Assembly: GCF_000374305.1 (NCBI RefSeq)
Contig: NZ_KB894093.1
Coordinates: forward strand, 1,302,001 to 1,366,000
From: Actinomadura flavalba DSM 45200
Lineage (GTDB): Bacteria > Actinomycetota > Actinomycetes > Streptosporangiales > Streptosporangiaceae
DNA length: 64,000 nucleotides
Direction: 5' to 3'
Position 1 is the first letter of the stretch, and each line of letters opens with the position of its first letter. Shown one piece after another: positions 26,228 to 34,560 of the stretch. A program made the position numbers and the translations under genes. The notes beneath the pieces were generated by a model, which saw nothing but the letters and a program-made list of their open reading frames with translations, did not search any database and was not told the origin of the DNA.

Positions 26228-26899
26228 TCAGGCGCGTGTGGAGCGCAGGATCTGGTCGAGGCACGCGTGCGTGGCGGCGACGGCCGCGTCGGCGTCCCCG
26301 GCGCGGACGGCCGCGGCGATCGGGCCGTGCGGGACGTCGGCGTGCGCCAGGAGCGAGCCCGCCGCGCCGATGCTGGCGCGCAGCACGGCGCTGAAGTCGC
26401 GGTACAGGTCGGTGAGGACGCGGTTGTGCGTCGCCTCCACGACCGTGGTGTGGAAGCGCAGGTCGGCCTCGACGAACCCGTCGTGGTCGCCGGCGGCGAA
26501 CGCGGCGTCGCGGGCGGCGAGGGCGGCGCCGATGGCCTCGACGTCGGCGGGGGTGCGGCGCAGCGCGGCGAGCCGCGCGGCCTCGACCTCCAGCCCGCGC
26601 CGGACCTCCAGGATCTCGATCAGCTCGGCCGTCTCCAGTCGGCGGCGGACGGCGCCGGACAGCTCGCTCGTCGCGGTGACGTAGGTGCCGTCGCCCTGGC
26701 GTCCCTCCAGGAGACCGGCGTGGCACAGCGCCCGCACGGCCTCCCGCACGGTGTTGCGTCCGACGCCGAGCGTCTCCGACAGGACCGGTTCGGGCGGGAT
26801 CTTGCCGCCGACGGGCCACGCGCCCGCGGCGATCTCGGCGCGGAGCTGCTCGATCACCTGCTCGACGAGCGACGACCGGCGCGCGGTGCGCAGCGTCAT
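26228..26899 (-). CDS. GntR/FadR-family transcriptional regulator
   Basis: A 223-residue regulator. The N-terminal winged helix reads LRAEIAAGAWPVGGKIPPEP ... LGVGRNTVREAVRAL. The C-terminal FCD effector domain has the metal-site pattern D-x-x-F-H (EADLRFHTTVVEATHN) and a distal histidine. The start is ATG 26899 behind GGGAGG. It is most likely co-transcribed with the downstream MFS gene and ligand-responsive. The short region to the next gene probably contains its own operator. Confidence 0.88.
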   Translation of the reverse strand: MTLRTARRSSLVEQVIEQLRAEIAAGAWPVGGKIPPEPVLSETLGVGRNTVREAVRALCHAGLLEGRQGDGTYVTATSELSGAVRRRLETAELIEILEVRRGLEVEAARLAALRRTPADVEAIGAALAARDAAFAAGDHDGFVEADLRFHTTVVEATHNRVLTDLYRDFSAVLRASIGAAGSLLAHADVPHGPIAAAVRAGDADAAVAATHACLDQILRSTRA

Positions 26900-27001
26900 G
26901 AGCCCTCCCGAACCTCGGATCAACCAGTCATCCCATGTTTACCTCACCCAAGGCCCCGGGGCCGACCGGGATCTGCTCGAACGGGCGTGACGCTGGTCTC
27001 G

Positions 27002-28411
27002 TCAGACGCGTTCGCAGGTCGTGGCGCGGGCGGACGGAAGGGGCAGACCGGCGGCGGTGAGGGCGGAACGGTAGGCGTCGGTGGCGGCCGGGTGGTCCCC
27101 GGCGGCGGCGAAGAGGTCACCGAGCTCGCGGTGGAGCTGGGCGGCGGGACGGGAGGGGACGCCCGCGTCCGGCAGGGCGGCCTGGGCCGCCCGCAGGACG
27201 ACGAGCGCGGCGTTCGCGTCGTCCTGGGCGAGGCGCGCGCGGGCCAGGACCAGGCGCGCCTGGACGGTCCGCTGCACGCGCAGCGCGCCGTCCGGGCCGG
27301 GGGCGGGGCTGAAGCTTCTCGACACGGCGAGGGCCATGCCCCGCTCCAGGAACTCCTCCAGGGCGGCGACGGCGTCGCGGGCCTCCCCGGCGAGCACGAG
27401 GGCGCGGGCCCGCTCGATCGCCGCCTCGGCGGCCTCGGCGGGGGCGAGCCCGTCCAGCTCGGTGAGCAGGTCGAGCGCGTCGCGGGCGGCGTCCGGACCG
27501 GCGGCCGGACGTTCCGCGCCAGGCCGCACCGGTTCCGGCGCCGCCGCCGAGAACGACGGGACGCCGCGCAGCAGCGCCTTCGCGGCGGCCAGCCGCAGCC
27601 GGGCGCGGGCCCGGTCGGGCTCGCCCGCCGCGCGGGTCGCGAGGGCCTGGTCGGCGAAGTGCAGCGAGTCGCCGATGGCGCCCTCGTCGAGCGCGCGCAG
27701 GCTGGCCCGCTGGTAGCGGACGCTCAGCGGCTCGCCGCCGCCGACGTCCAGGCCCCGGCCGAGTTCGTGCGCGCGGACCAGGTCGGATCGGTCGACATGG
27801 CCCATGAGCAGGGTGCGGACGACCTCGGCGTACTCCTCACCGGCGGTGAGGCCGAAGCGGTCGAGCCGTTCGAGGGCGCGTTCGCCGAGCGCGACGGCCT
27901 GGCCGAGGTCGCCGACGGCGTGGTAGCAGCGGGCCAGCGCGATCACCGGGGGCAGGCGGCTGGCGCGGCCGGGGTCGCGGTCGGCCTGCTCGCGCAGCTC
28001 CTCGAAGAGCGCGATGGCCTCTTCGACGCGGCCGAGTTCCTCCAGCGCGCGGGCGCGGCCCCAGCGGGCGCGGGTGGTGAGGTCGACGTCGTCGGCGCGG
28101 GCGAGGATGTCGGCGAAGGCGGTCTCGGCGGCGGTGGCGTCACCGGCGAGCAGGACGAGCCGCGCGTGCCGCTCGCGGACCTCCAGGTGGGCCCGCTGTT
28201 CGGGTTCGACGCCCTCGGCGAGGTACTCGGGGGTGCAGCCGAGGCGTTCGGCGAGCATCCGCAGGACGGTCGGGGTCGGCGTCCGTTTTCCGGACTCGAT
28301 CAACGAGATGTAGCTGTCGGAGAGATCGTGACCGGCGAGCTGCGCCTGCGACAGGCGTCTGGTCAGCCGCAGGTTGCGGACGCGTTCGCCGACGTTGCCT
28401 GGACCCGGCAT
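27002..28411 (-). CDS. XRE-family regulator with TPR repeats
   Basis: A 469-residue protein. The helix-turn-helix lies in residues about 8-65 (LRLTRRLSQAQLAGHDLSDS then YISLIESGKRTP). The rest is tetratricopeptide-like helical hairpins rich in Ala and Leu, with repeated A-x-x-L-x-x-x-G patterns. Such proteins often sense a peptide or protein ligand through the TPR part and control a neighbouring operon or development. The gene stands alone between the GntR regulator and the PH-domain gene. The target is unknown. Confidence 0.85.
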   Translation of the reverse strand: MPGPGNVGERVRNLRLTRRLSQAQLAGHDLSDSYISLIESGKRTPTPTVLRMLAERLGCTPEYLAEGVEPEQRAHLEVRERHARLVLLAGDATAAETAFADILARADDVDLTTRARWGRARALEELGRVEEAIALFEELREQADRDPGRASRLPPVIALARCYHAVGDLGQAVALGERALERLDRFGLTAGEEYAEVVRTLLMGHVDRSDLVRAHELGRGLDVGGGEPLSVRYQRASLRALDEGAIGDSLHFADQALATRAAGEPDRARARLRLAAAKALLRGVPSFSAAAPEPVRPGAERPAAGPDAARDALDLLTELDGLAPAEAAEAAIERARALVLAGEARDAVAALEEFLERGMALAVSRSFSPAPGPDGALRVQRTVQARLVLARARLAQDDANAALVVLRAAQAALPDAGVPSRPAAQLHRELGDLFAAAGDHPAATDAYRSALTAAGLPLPSARATTCERV

Positions 28412-28689
28412 GTGAACTCACTTAGCGGAAGTAATCAGGCGGCTGGGGTGCCGACATGATTGCACATCGCCGGTCATCTCACAGGGAGAGTAACCAGACG
28501 GCACGAGTCGAGATCACTCGTTCGGTTCCCCGGCCCGCCGTGGCTCGGCAGGACCGCGCGGCGGACCGGCCCGGGGTGCACGCAGCCGGAGAACCGCGCT
28601 TGCCATCGACATTATCGGACACTCCGCCGGACTACAGCCACCACGCCGGTAATGTCGAATTTCGTCAGAGACTGACGGCGTTCGGGCGT

Positions 28690-29223
28690 TCAGTCGTCGG
28701 CGGTGGCGTTCTTGTTCGGGAAGATCATCTCGCAGACCTCCAGGTACAACTGCTCCGGATACGGCAGGTACGGGACGCGGTCGAGCGCCTGGTCCTGACC
28801 GGCGGACTCCATCACGAACTCGCCGTACCCGAGCATCCGGCCGGTGATCGACCGCTTGAACCCCATGTCGGTGACCTTGGCCAGCGGCATCATCGCGACG
28901 TTGCGCGTGATCAGGCCCGTCGTCAGCAGCATCCGCTGGTTGGTGATGACGAAGTAGTCGACGGACCACTCCGCGACCCGCCACACGAACCAGGCCAGCA
29001 GCGCCAGCCACGCCCACCAGATCCAGCTGATCAGGCCGCCGCTGTCGCCGGAGGCGGCCACGTTGCTCAGCACGCCCGCGACGATCAGCCCGCCGAGCAC
29101 CAGCCCGACCGGGACCATGAGCACGGCGGGATGCCGCCGCACCGTGATGACCTGCGTCTCGTGCGGGAGCAGGTACTTGTTCACCGACGCCGGAGCGGAG
29201 TCGCCGGGGGTCACGAGTCTCAT
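28690..29223 (-). CDS. membrane protein with bacterial PH domain
   Basis: A 177-residue protein. Two hydrophobic segments (about residues 34-53 and 65-82) are followed by a bacterial PH domain (VDYFVITNQRMLLTTGLITR, then MPLAKVTDMGFKRSITGRML). The segment GYGEFVMESAGQDQALDRVP is a conserved mark of this actinobacterial group. It is likely an inner-membrane protein with the PH domain in the cytosol. Function is unknown; membrane stress or protein assembly at the membrane has been suggested for related YdbS/YdbT proteins. Confidence 0.82.
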   Translation of the reverse strand: MRLVTPGDSAPASVNKYLLPHETQVITVRRHPAVLMVPVGLVLGGLIVAGVLSNVAASGDSGGLISWIWWAWLALLAWFVWRVAEWSVDYFVITNQRMLLTTGLITRNVAMMPLAKVTDMGFKRSITGRMLGYGEFVMESAGQDQALDRVPYLPYPEQLYLEVCEMIFPNKNATADD

Positions 29224-29554
29224 GGCGGCCTCAGCAGGGTGCGGTGACGACGGCGGTCGGGACGGGGGCGCCGCCCGCGCGCGAGCGCGGACGGGCCGGG
29301 AATCTCACCCTCGACGACATGGCGGGCACGACTGCCTCCCAGAGCGTGACGACCCGAACCCCCGGCCAGTCTCGCACAGCCCTCATGCCCGGCAAAGCAC
29401 GCGCCGAACCCCTCCCGGCGGCGTCGCGGCGACATACCGCTCGCGAGCCCGAGACGGTCGCCGCTCGGCGACGGGAAGTCGCGCGGCCGCGCCAGTGATG
29501 ACGCGAACGTACCGTGACAGGATCGCTCTCACCCTCCGAAGAAGGCAGGACTGA
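29224..29554. other. 331-base intergenic region between divergent genes
   Basis: Contains the promoters of the PH-domain gene and the secreted three-repeat gene. A GTG-initiated frame at 29244-29498 has coding-like composition but no recognisable family, and I do not call it. No hairpin or operator stood out. Confidence 0.4.
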
Positions 29555-31270
29555 GTGCGTGTTTCTTTTCCCATGGGCTTCGCGTCCGTGGCCGCCGTCG
29601 CACTGACCGTTGCAGGGCTGATGTCGACCCCGGCCGGAGCGCGGGACACAGCCGCCAACCAAGTGAACACCCAAGCGGACAGCACGTTCGTTGCCATCGC
29701 TCCCCGCTCCCTGCTCGACACTCGTCGCGCCAAGGGGACGCCGGGCACCGACCCCATCCCGGCGCGACAGTCCGTCACCTTCCAGGTGACCGGCCAGAAC
29801 GGCGTCCCCACGACGAACGTCACCGCTGTGGCGCTGAGCGTGCAGGCGATGGACTGCCCGCCCGCGCCCGGGACCTTCTCCGTGCACCCGTCCGACCAAC
29901 CGTCGTTGAGCCCGATCGTCTCGTTCGACTCGGAGAAGTGCGGCGGAGCGGCGGCCGACATCACCCCGCTCTCGGACACCGGAAGAATAACCATCGTCAA
30001 CAACAGCAACGGCCCAGCGCACGCGGCGGCGTATATGCGCGGATACTTCACTGACGCCCCCGGCCAGGGAAGTGCGTTCCACCCGGTCCTGACGCCCATC
30101 CCGGACCCCGAGGACGAGAGCGCTTGGCCCTTCGACTTCCGCGGTGAGCAGATACCGCTGGCCGCCGGCGCCACCGTCGAGGTCGACGCCGCAGGCGTCG
30201 ATCCCCTCCCCGCCTCGGGAGCTACTGGCGTCATGTTCGAACTCACCGTCACCGAGCAGACACGATCGGGATGGGTCTCGGTCTACCCCTCCGACCAGCC
30301 TGATCCCCAACTGGCCTCTCTCACTTATCGCAAGAACGAGGCCACCAGCGTCACCGACGTCGCGCAGCTAACGACGAGTGGAAAGCTCAAGCTGACCAAC
30401 CACGGCGTGATCCCGGTGAAGGTCGCAGTCCGCTACCACGGCTACTTCCAAAGCCACCAAGACCCCGAGGAGGGCCGCTACCGCCCTCTGGGTTCGCAGG
30501 TTCTGCTGGACACCGCCTCTGGCGTGGGCACCGCGGGCGGCACTTCGCCTTTGGCGCCGGGAGCGTCCGTCTCCTTCACGGCCACCACACTTCCCGGCGA
30601 AGACCCAGACATGGTCGCCGCGGCCGCCGCCACCATCACGGCGTCGGCACCCACTACACGGGGCGGACTCTCGATTTACCGCGCCGGAGACCCCGATCCC
30701 GTCACCACGAGCATCGACTTCGATCCCACCCGCCCGACGGTGTCCAAGCACGAACTGCTCGCCGGGGGCGGCGAGGACGGCAAGGTCACCCTCACCAACC
30801 ACAGCGCCGGCACGGTTCATGTACACGTCGCCGCACGCGGCCACATCATCGTGCCGCTTCCCGAACCCGCCGATCAGGACGTCCCTCCAGTCCCGGAGGA
30901 AGGTTCGATTGCCGGGCGTAGCGTTGCCGCCGCGGCGGCAACACTACACATGTGCGCGTATCCGAGCTTGGACGTGAGGAACCGCACCTTCCCAGCGTGG
31001 AGGTGGCTGGGGAAATCGAAGCCGTCCAACGACAAGAACGGGCCGCGCACGTGCAAGATGAGCCAGCGCAGACACGTCATGTACCGATGCTGGCCGGATG
31101 CCAAGGGCTCCGAGATTCACATCAACGGGACTCGTCGAAACATCTACCGCGCCCAGTGCACCGTGAACGCCAACCGGGGCATCCCTACGAGGTATCTCAC
31201 GGGCAACCTGCACGTGCACTGGCACCATAAGGGCCGGAACTGGAACCAGGCGGGACTCGGGTTCTACTGA
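29555..31270 (+). CDS. large secreted protein with three beta-rich repeats
   Basis: A 571-residue protein starting at a GTG. It has a Sec signal peptide (hydrophobic core ASVAAVALTVAGLM, then TPAGA, residues about 10-30). Three related modules follow, each with an LLDT-type start (RSLLDTR; a weaker middle copy; QVLLDTASG), a segment about ARQSVTFQV / AAGATVEVDA / APGASVSFTA, and S-V-x-P-S-D-Q-P or a relative. A Cys-containing C-terminal domain of about 120 residues ends the protein. The modules look like extracellular beta-sandwiches of the sort attached to cell-wall hydrolases. No catalytic motif is seen. A strong terminator follows. Confidence 0.75.
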   Translation: MRVSFPMGFASVAAVALTVAGLMSTPAGARDTAANQVNTQADSTFVAIAPRSLLDTRRAKGTPGTDPIPARQSVTFQVTGQNGVPTTNVTAVALSVQAMDCPPAPGTFSVHPSDQPSLSPIVSFDSEKCGGAAADITPLSDTGRITIVNNSNGPAHAAAYMRGYFTDAPGQGSAFHPVLTPIPDPEDESAWPFDFRGEQIPLAAGATVEVDAAGVDPLPASGATGVMFELTVTEQTRSGWVSVYPSDQPDPQLASLTYRKNEATSVTDVAQLTTSGKLKLTNHGVIPVKVAVRYHGYFQSHQDPEEGRYRPLGSQVLLDTASGVGTAGGTSPLAPGASVSFTATTLPGEDPDMVAAAAATITASAPTTRGGLSIYRAGDPDPVTTSIDFDPTRPTVSKHELLAGGGEDGKVTLTNHSAGTVHVHVAARGHIIVPLPEPADQDVPPVPEEGSIAGRSVAAAAATLHMCAYPSLDVRNRTFPAWRWLGKSKPSNDKNGPRTCKMSQRRHVMYRCWPDAKGSEIHINGTRRNIYRAQCTVNANRGIPTRYLTGNLHVHWHHKGRNWNQAGLGFY

Positions 31271-31282
31271 TGTAGCCCGGTC

Positions 31283-31330
31283 GAACGCACCGACGGGGCG
31301 TTGCGCGGCGCGGGCCCCGTCGGTGCGTTC
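31283..31330. terminator. 16-bp perfect hairpin terminator
   Basis: The arms gaacgcaccgacgggg (31283-31298) and ccccgtcggtgcgttc (31315-31330) form a perfect stem with a 16-base loop, between convergent genes ending at 31270 and 31350. It can serve both. Confidence 0.75.
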
Positions 31331-31349
31331 CGCCGAACCCCGTCGCGCG

Positions 31350-31607
31350 TCAGCCCGGTGACGGGGCGTTGCGCGGGCGTCGGCGGCGGCGCTCGGCCTC
31401 GACGAGGGCCAGGACCTCAAGGTGTTTGCGGGCGATTCGTTCGACCAGGACGGGCTCGGCGGAGCCCACGACCTCTAGCGCGCCATGCCGTGCGGCGGCG
31501 ACGCAGCGGGTGACCGTGTCGGGCGGGTGCACCGCCGCGAACTCGGCGGTGAGCCGCTCGTCGATCTTCTCGTACACCGGCTGGTCGTCGTCCCCGTGGA
31601 GAGCCAT
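31350..31607 (-). CDS. small helical protein (three-helix-bundle dimerisation type)
   Basis: An 85-residue protein from ATG 31607 with AAGGA upstream. The text ERLTAEFAAVHPPDTVTRCV resembles the three-helix-bundle dimerisation domain seen fused to actinobacterial phosphatase-like proteins, here without a catalytic partner. The tail is very basic (ERRRRRPRN). It converges on the secreted-protein gene and precedes nothing obvious. Function unknown. Confidence 0.6.
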   Translation of the reverse strand: MALHGDDDQPVYEKIDERLTAEFAAVHPPDTVTRCVAAARHGALEVVGSAEPVLVERIARKHLEVLALVEAERRRRRPRNAPSPG

Positions 31608-31740
31608 CACGCATCCTTGAACTCGCTCGCGCCACGCCGGTCCGCAACCGTCCAGAGTGCCGGTGCGGGCGAGGGGAACGATCCTGACGTTCCGTGATGA
31701 CCTACTACCCAGTGTGACTACGGGACGAACCTGTGAACGT

Positions 31741-32379
31741 CTACACGACTCCGTACAGGCGGTCGCCCGCGTCACCGAGGCCGGGGATGATGAAGCCCTG
31801 GTCGTTGAGGCGCTCGTCGATCGCGGCGGTGACGACGCGGACGGGCGCGTCGGTGCCGGCGAAGGCGTCCTCCAGGTAGCGCAGGCCCTCGGGCGCGGCG
31901 AGCAGGCACAGCGCGGTGACGTCGTCGGCGCCGCGGTCGAACAGCAGCCGGATCGCGGCGGCGAGGGTGCCGCCGGTCGCGAGCATCGGGTCGAGGACGT
32001 AGCACTGGCGGCCGGACAGGTCGTCGGGCAGCCGCGTCGCGTACGTCTGGGCCTGGAGCGAGCCCTCGTCGCGGATCATGCCGAGGAAGCCGACCTCGGC
32101 GGTCGGCAGCAGCCGCGTCATGCCGTCGAGCATGCCGAGCCCGGCGCGCAGGATGGGGACGACGAGCGGCTTGGGGCTGGCGAGCTGGACGCCCGCCGCC
32201 GGGACGAGCGGGCTCTGCACCGTGACGGGGTTGACGCGCACGTCGCGGGTGGCCTCGTAGGCCAGCAGCGTGACGAGTTCGTCGGCGAGGCGGCGGAACG
32301 TCGGAGAGTCGGTCCGGACGTCCCGCAGCGTCGTCAGCTTGTGCGCGACGAGCGGGTGGTCGACGGCAAGGGTCTGCAT
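31741..32379 (-). CDS. upp: uracil phosphoribosyltransferase
   Basis: A 212-residue pyrimidine salvage enzyme converting uracil and PRPP to UMP. The PRPP-binding loop is [11 protein letters not shown], and the uracil-binding end is [16 protein letters not shown]. The early text [14 protein letters not shown] and PILRAGLGM are typical. The length is normal for Upp. The start ATG 32379 gives [11 protein letters not shown]. It is monocistronic on this strand, with a divergent small gene upstream across a long hairpin element. Confidence 0.95.
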   Translation of the reverse strand: MQTLAVDHPLVAHKLTTLRDVRTDSPTFRRLADELVTLLAYEATRDVRVNPVTVQSPLVPAAGVQLASPKPLVVPILRAGLGMLDGMTRLLPTAEVGFLGMIRDEGSLQAQTYATRLPDDLSGRQCYVLDPMLATGGTLAAAIRLLFDRGADDVTALCLLAAPEGLRYLEDAFAGTDAPVRVVTAAIDERLNDQGFIIPGLGDAGDRLYGVV

Positions 32380-32463
32380 GTGGATCACCGTACCCGTGCT
32401 CCGCGCCCGGTCAGGCCGACGATCGTGAGGTGTGAACGTGAGCCATCACGGGTCGGGGCCGCG

Positions 32464-32523
32464 CCGCTCCAGAGGCCATGATCATCCGGAGCGAAGTGAG
32501 GATGATCATGGCCTCTGGAGCGG
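32464..32523. repeat. 24-bp hairpin element, copy 1
   Basis: The arms 32464-32487 (ccgctccagaggccatgatc then atcc) and 32500-32523 are perfectly complementary; the 12-base loop is ggagcgaagtga. The core (ATGATCATCC, loop, GGATGATCAT) is identical in reverse orientation in the element at 37398-37463, while the outer arms differ. It lies between divergent genes, so a simple terminator role is unlikely. Confidence 0.85.
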
Positions 32524-32596
32524 TGCCAAAGGGGCCCCGACCCCGCCGCGCCGGAGGCGCGGCAATAAACGCAGTCCTTTCGGGCAGTATGACGAT

Positions 32597-32857
32597 ATGG
32601 CTTCAGAACGGGAACAGCATCGAGCGCGGGTGGTCCGCGTGCGCCCGTCCGCACCGGACCCGCCCGTGCGGGGCGACGGTTCGCCGCTCGCGCGGGAGCT
32701 GACGCAGGAAGAGATCAGGGACCATCTGCGCCGCCGCGCGGCGTTCCTGCGGGAACTGGCCGAGGCGCGGGAACTGCGCCGCCGGGTGACCCCGCACCGC
32801 TCGCGCCGGGCCCGCATCCACGCGGTGCTGCGCCGCCGGACGTACCGCATCAACTGA
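32597..32857 (+). CDS. small basic hypothetical protein
   Basis: An 86-residue, strongly arginine-rich protein from ATG 32597. The central part ELTQEEIRDHLRRRAAFLRE looks helical, and the C-terminus (RRARIHAVLRRRTYRIN) is basic and could bind nucleic acid. No family is recognised. It lies upstream of the deaminase-associated genes in the same orientation, 139 bases away. Confidence 0.5.
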   Translation: MASEREQHRARVVRVRPSAPDPPVRGDGSPLARELTQEEIRDHLRRRAAFLRELAEARELRRRVTPHRSRRARIHAVLRRRTYRIN

Positions 32858-32996
32858 CGCGATCCAGTAGATTCTCCGGCGGTGGCGTGCCCGGAACGCC
32901 GCTGCTCCCACCGGAACGGGTTTCGGCGGGAGGCACGCGAGGGCGCGCTGCATCTGCGACCATGCCCTGGCCAGGAACCGCGCCGGTGGGGTGGAC

Positions 32997-33482
32997 ATGA
33001 CGGATGTTGACGCGACGGACTTCGCCGTCGTCGTATATCGGGAGGACGACGGCTGGGAGGTCGAGATCCTCCCCGTGGCCCTCACCGAGGACCTCGACGG
33101 CCTGGTGCACGCGCTGCGTCAGCAGCCGAGTCTCGGCGGCACGATCGGCCTGGTGTCGGCGGGCGACGACTTCTTCGTCGCGATCCGCCTGCTGGGCGAC
33201 GACGAGATGCTGTTCCTCTCCGACGTGACGGCCTCGGTCGACTGGCCGCTGGCCCGGCAGGTGCTGGACGTGCTCGACATCCCCGTCCCCGAGGACGAGG
33301 AACTCGACCAGGTCCTCCCGGTGGGCGACATGTCGATCTTCGCCGACCTCGGCCTGGACGAGATGGAGCTGGGCGCGATCTCCGGCGACCTCGACCTGTA
33401 TCCCGACGAGATGCTGCTCAGCATCGCCGGCCGCCTCGGGTTCGCCGTCGCCTTTGAACGGGCGCTCGACGCGCTGGGCTGA
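32997..33482 (+). CDS. tRNA adenosine deaminase-associated protein
   Basis: A 161-residue acidic protein from ATG 32997. It matches the actinobacterial family annotated as tRNA adenosine deaminase-associated because it precedes tadA. Recognisable parts are DFAVVVYREDDGWEVEILP, IGLVSAGDDFFVAIRLLG, FADLGLDEMELGAI and the end LGFAVAFERALDALG. No catalytic motif is known. A paralogue starts 2 bases after its stop and tadA follows that, so the three form one operon. Confidence 0.85.
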   Translation: MTDVDATDFAVVVYREDDGWEVEILPVALTEDLDGLVHALRQQPSLGGTIGLVSAGDDFFVAIRLLGDDEMLFLSDVTASVDWPLARQVLDVLDIPVPEDEELDQVLPVGDMSIFADLGLDEMELGAISGDLDLYPDEMLLSIAGRLGFAVAFERALDALG

Positions 33483-33484
33483 AC

Positions 33485-33925
33485 GTGGTCCAGAATGGGG
33501 CCGTGCCGTCCTTCGCCGCCGTGTTCGCCCGCTCCGCCGACGGCTGGGCGGGTTTCGCCGCCGACCCCGGTGAGGCGGAGTCCTTCGACGACCTCGCCGA
33601 CCTGATGCGCGTCACGTCGGCGGAGATGTCCGCCGACCTCGTCGTGTTCCTGCTGGAGCAGGACGGCGACTGGTTCGCCGTGCTCCGGCTGGACGGGTTC
33701 GGGCAGCCGCGCGGATACTGCTCGGCGCCCCGCGACGACGGCCTGGGCGGGCTGCTCCAGCCGCTCCTCGGCGACACGACCGGCACGTCGGGCGTCCTGG
33801 CCGACCTCGGCGTCGCGGGCGCCCACCTCGACGACCTGGCCGACGGCGGCCTGCCCGGTGACGCGCTGCTGACCATCGCGGAGCTGGCCGGGTTCGGTGA
33901 CGCGTTCGAGCGGCTGCGCGGCTGA
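33485..33925 (+). CDS. second deaminase-associated paralogue
   Basis: A 146-residue protein from GTG 33485 (an in-frame GTG at 33503 is the alternative). It aligns with its upstream neighbour: SFAAVFARSADGWAGFAADP with the D-G-W turn, LVVFLLEQDGDWFAVLRLDG, VLADLGVAGAHLDDL, and the end LAGFGDAFERLRG. The two are therefore a tandem duplication that has diverged greatly. It sits 5 bases before tadA, closer than the canonical copy, suggesting one or both act with TadA. Confidence 0.7.
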   Translation: MVQNGAVPSFAAVFARSADGWAGFAADPGEAESFDDLADLMRVTSAEMSADLVVFLLEQDGDWFAVLRLDGFGQPRGYCSAPRDDGLGGLLQPLLGDTTGTSGVLADLGVAGAHLDDLADGGLPGDALLTIAELAGFGDAFERLRG

Positions 33926-33930
33926 CCGTC

Positions 33931-34410
33931 GTGGCCGACTCCACGGACGCCTATCCCGAGTACGTTCCCGCGATGCGGGCGGCGCTGGCGCAGGCGCGGA
34001 CGGCGTTCGCCGAGGGCGAGGTGCCGGTGGGCGCGATCGTCGTGGACGCGGCGGGGACGGTCGTCGGCGCCGGGCGCAACGACCGGGAGCGCACCGGCGA
34101 CCCGACCGGCCACGCGGAGATCGTCGCGCTGCGCGCCGCCGCCGCCGCGCTCGGCACGTGGCGGCTGTCGGGCTGCACGCTGGTGGTGACGCTGGAGCCG
34201 TGCACGATGTGCGCGGGCGCGTCCGTCCAGGCCCGGGTCGACCGGATCGTGTACGGCGCGGTGGACGCCAAGGCGGGCGCGGTCGGCTCGCTGTGGGACG
34301 TCGTCCGCGACCGCCGTCTCAACCACCGTCCCGAGGTGGCCGCCGAGGTCCTGCCGGACGAGTGCGCCGCACTCCTGATCGAGTTCTTCGCCACCCGCAG
34401 AGTCCGGTAG
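33931..34410 (+). CDS. tadA: tRNA adenosine(34) deaminase TadA
   Basis: A 159-residue zinc deaminase converting A34 to inosine in the wobble position of tRNA-Arg(ACG). The zinc site is H-A-E in GHAEIVAL and P-C-x-x-C in LEPCTMCAGA. The following YGAVDAKAGAVGSLWDV is typical for TadA and distinguishes it from cytosine deaminases. The GTG start at 33931 lies 5 bases after the associated gene. A tRNA-Ser gene follows after 10 bases, so both may share transcription. Confidence 0.93.
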   Translation: MADSTDAYPEYVPAMRAALAQARTAFAEGEVPVGAIVVDAAGTVVGAGRNDRERTGDPTGHAEIVALRAAAAALGTWRLSGCTLVVTLEPCTMCAGASVQARVDRIVYGAVDAKAGAVGSLWDVVRDRRLNHRPEVAAEVLPDECAALLIEFFATRRVR

Positions 34411-34420
34411 GCTCTGTCGC

Positions 34421-34505
34421 GGTGGTGTCGCCTAGTGGACGAGGGCGCACGCCTCGAAAGCGTGTGAAGTGCAAGCTTCCGTGGGTTCGAATCCCACCAC
34501 CACCG
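34421..34505 (+). tRNA. tRNA-Ser(CGA)
   Basis: Acceptor GGTGGTG (34421-34427) pairs with CACCACC (34498-34504), discriminator G. The anticodon loop CTCGAAA contains CGA. A long class II variable arm follows (about 34464-34480), and the T arm is GTGGG-TTCGAAT-CCCAC (34481-34497). CCA is not encoded. The gene is intact, with a terminator hairpin 14 bases downstream. Confidence 0.95.
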
Positions 34506-34518
34506 CGTTCCGCGCGTG

Positions 34519-34544
34519 AGCCGCTGGTCTTCGGACCGGCGGCT
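34519..34544 (+). terminator. hairpin terminator of tRNA-Ser(CGA)
   Basis: The arms agccgctggtc (34519-34529) and gaccggcggct (34534-34544) pair over 11 positions with one wobble, with a UUCG tetraloop, followed by a T/C-rich run. Confidence 0.7.
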
Positions 34545-34560
34545 TCCGTCGTTTCCGGGG

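Noticed and set aside
29244..29498. GTG-initiated reading frame of 84 codons
   Set aside because: No ribosome site of note, arginine/proline-rich composition expected from the base content, and no recognised family.
34421..34505. tRNA-Ser(CGA) as a second integration site
   Set aside because: The gene is intact, has its own terminator, and no integrase, duplicated 3' end or composition change follows it.
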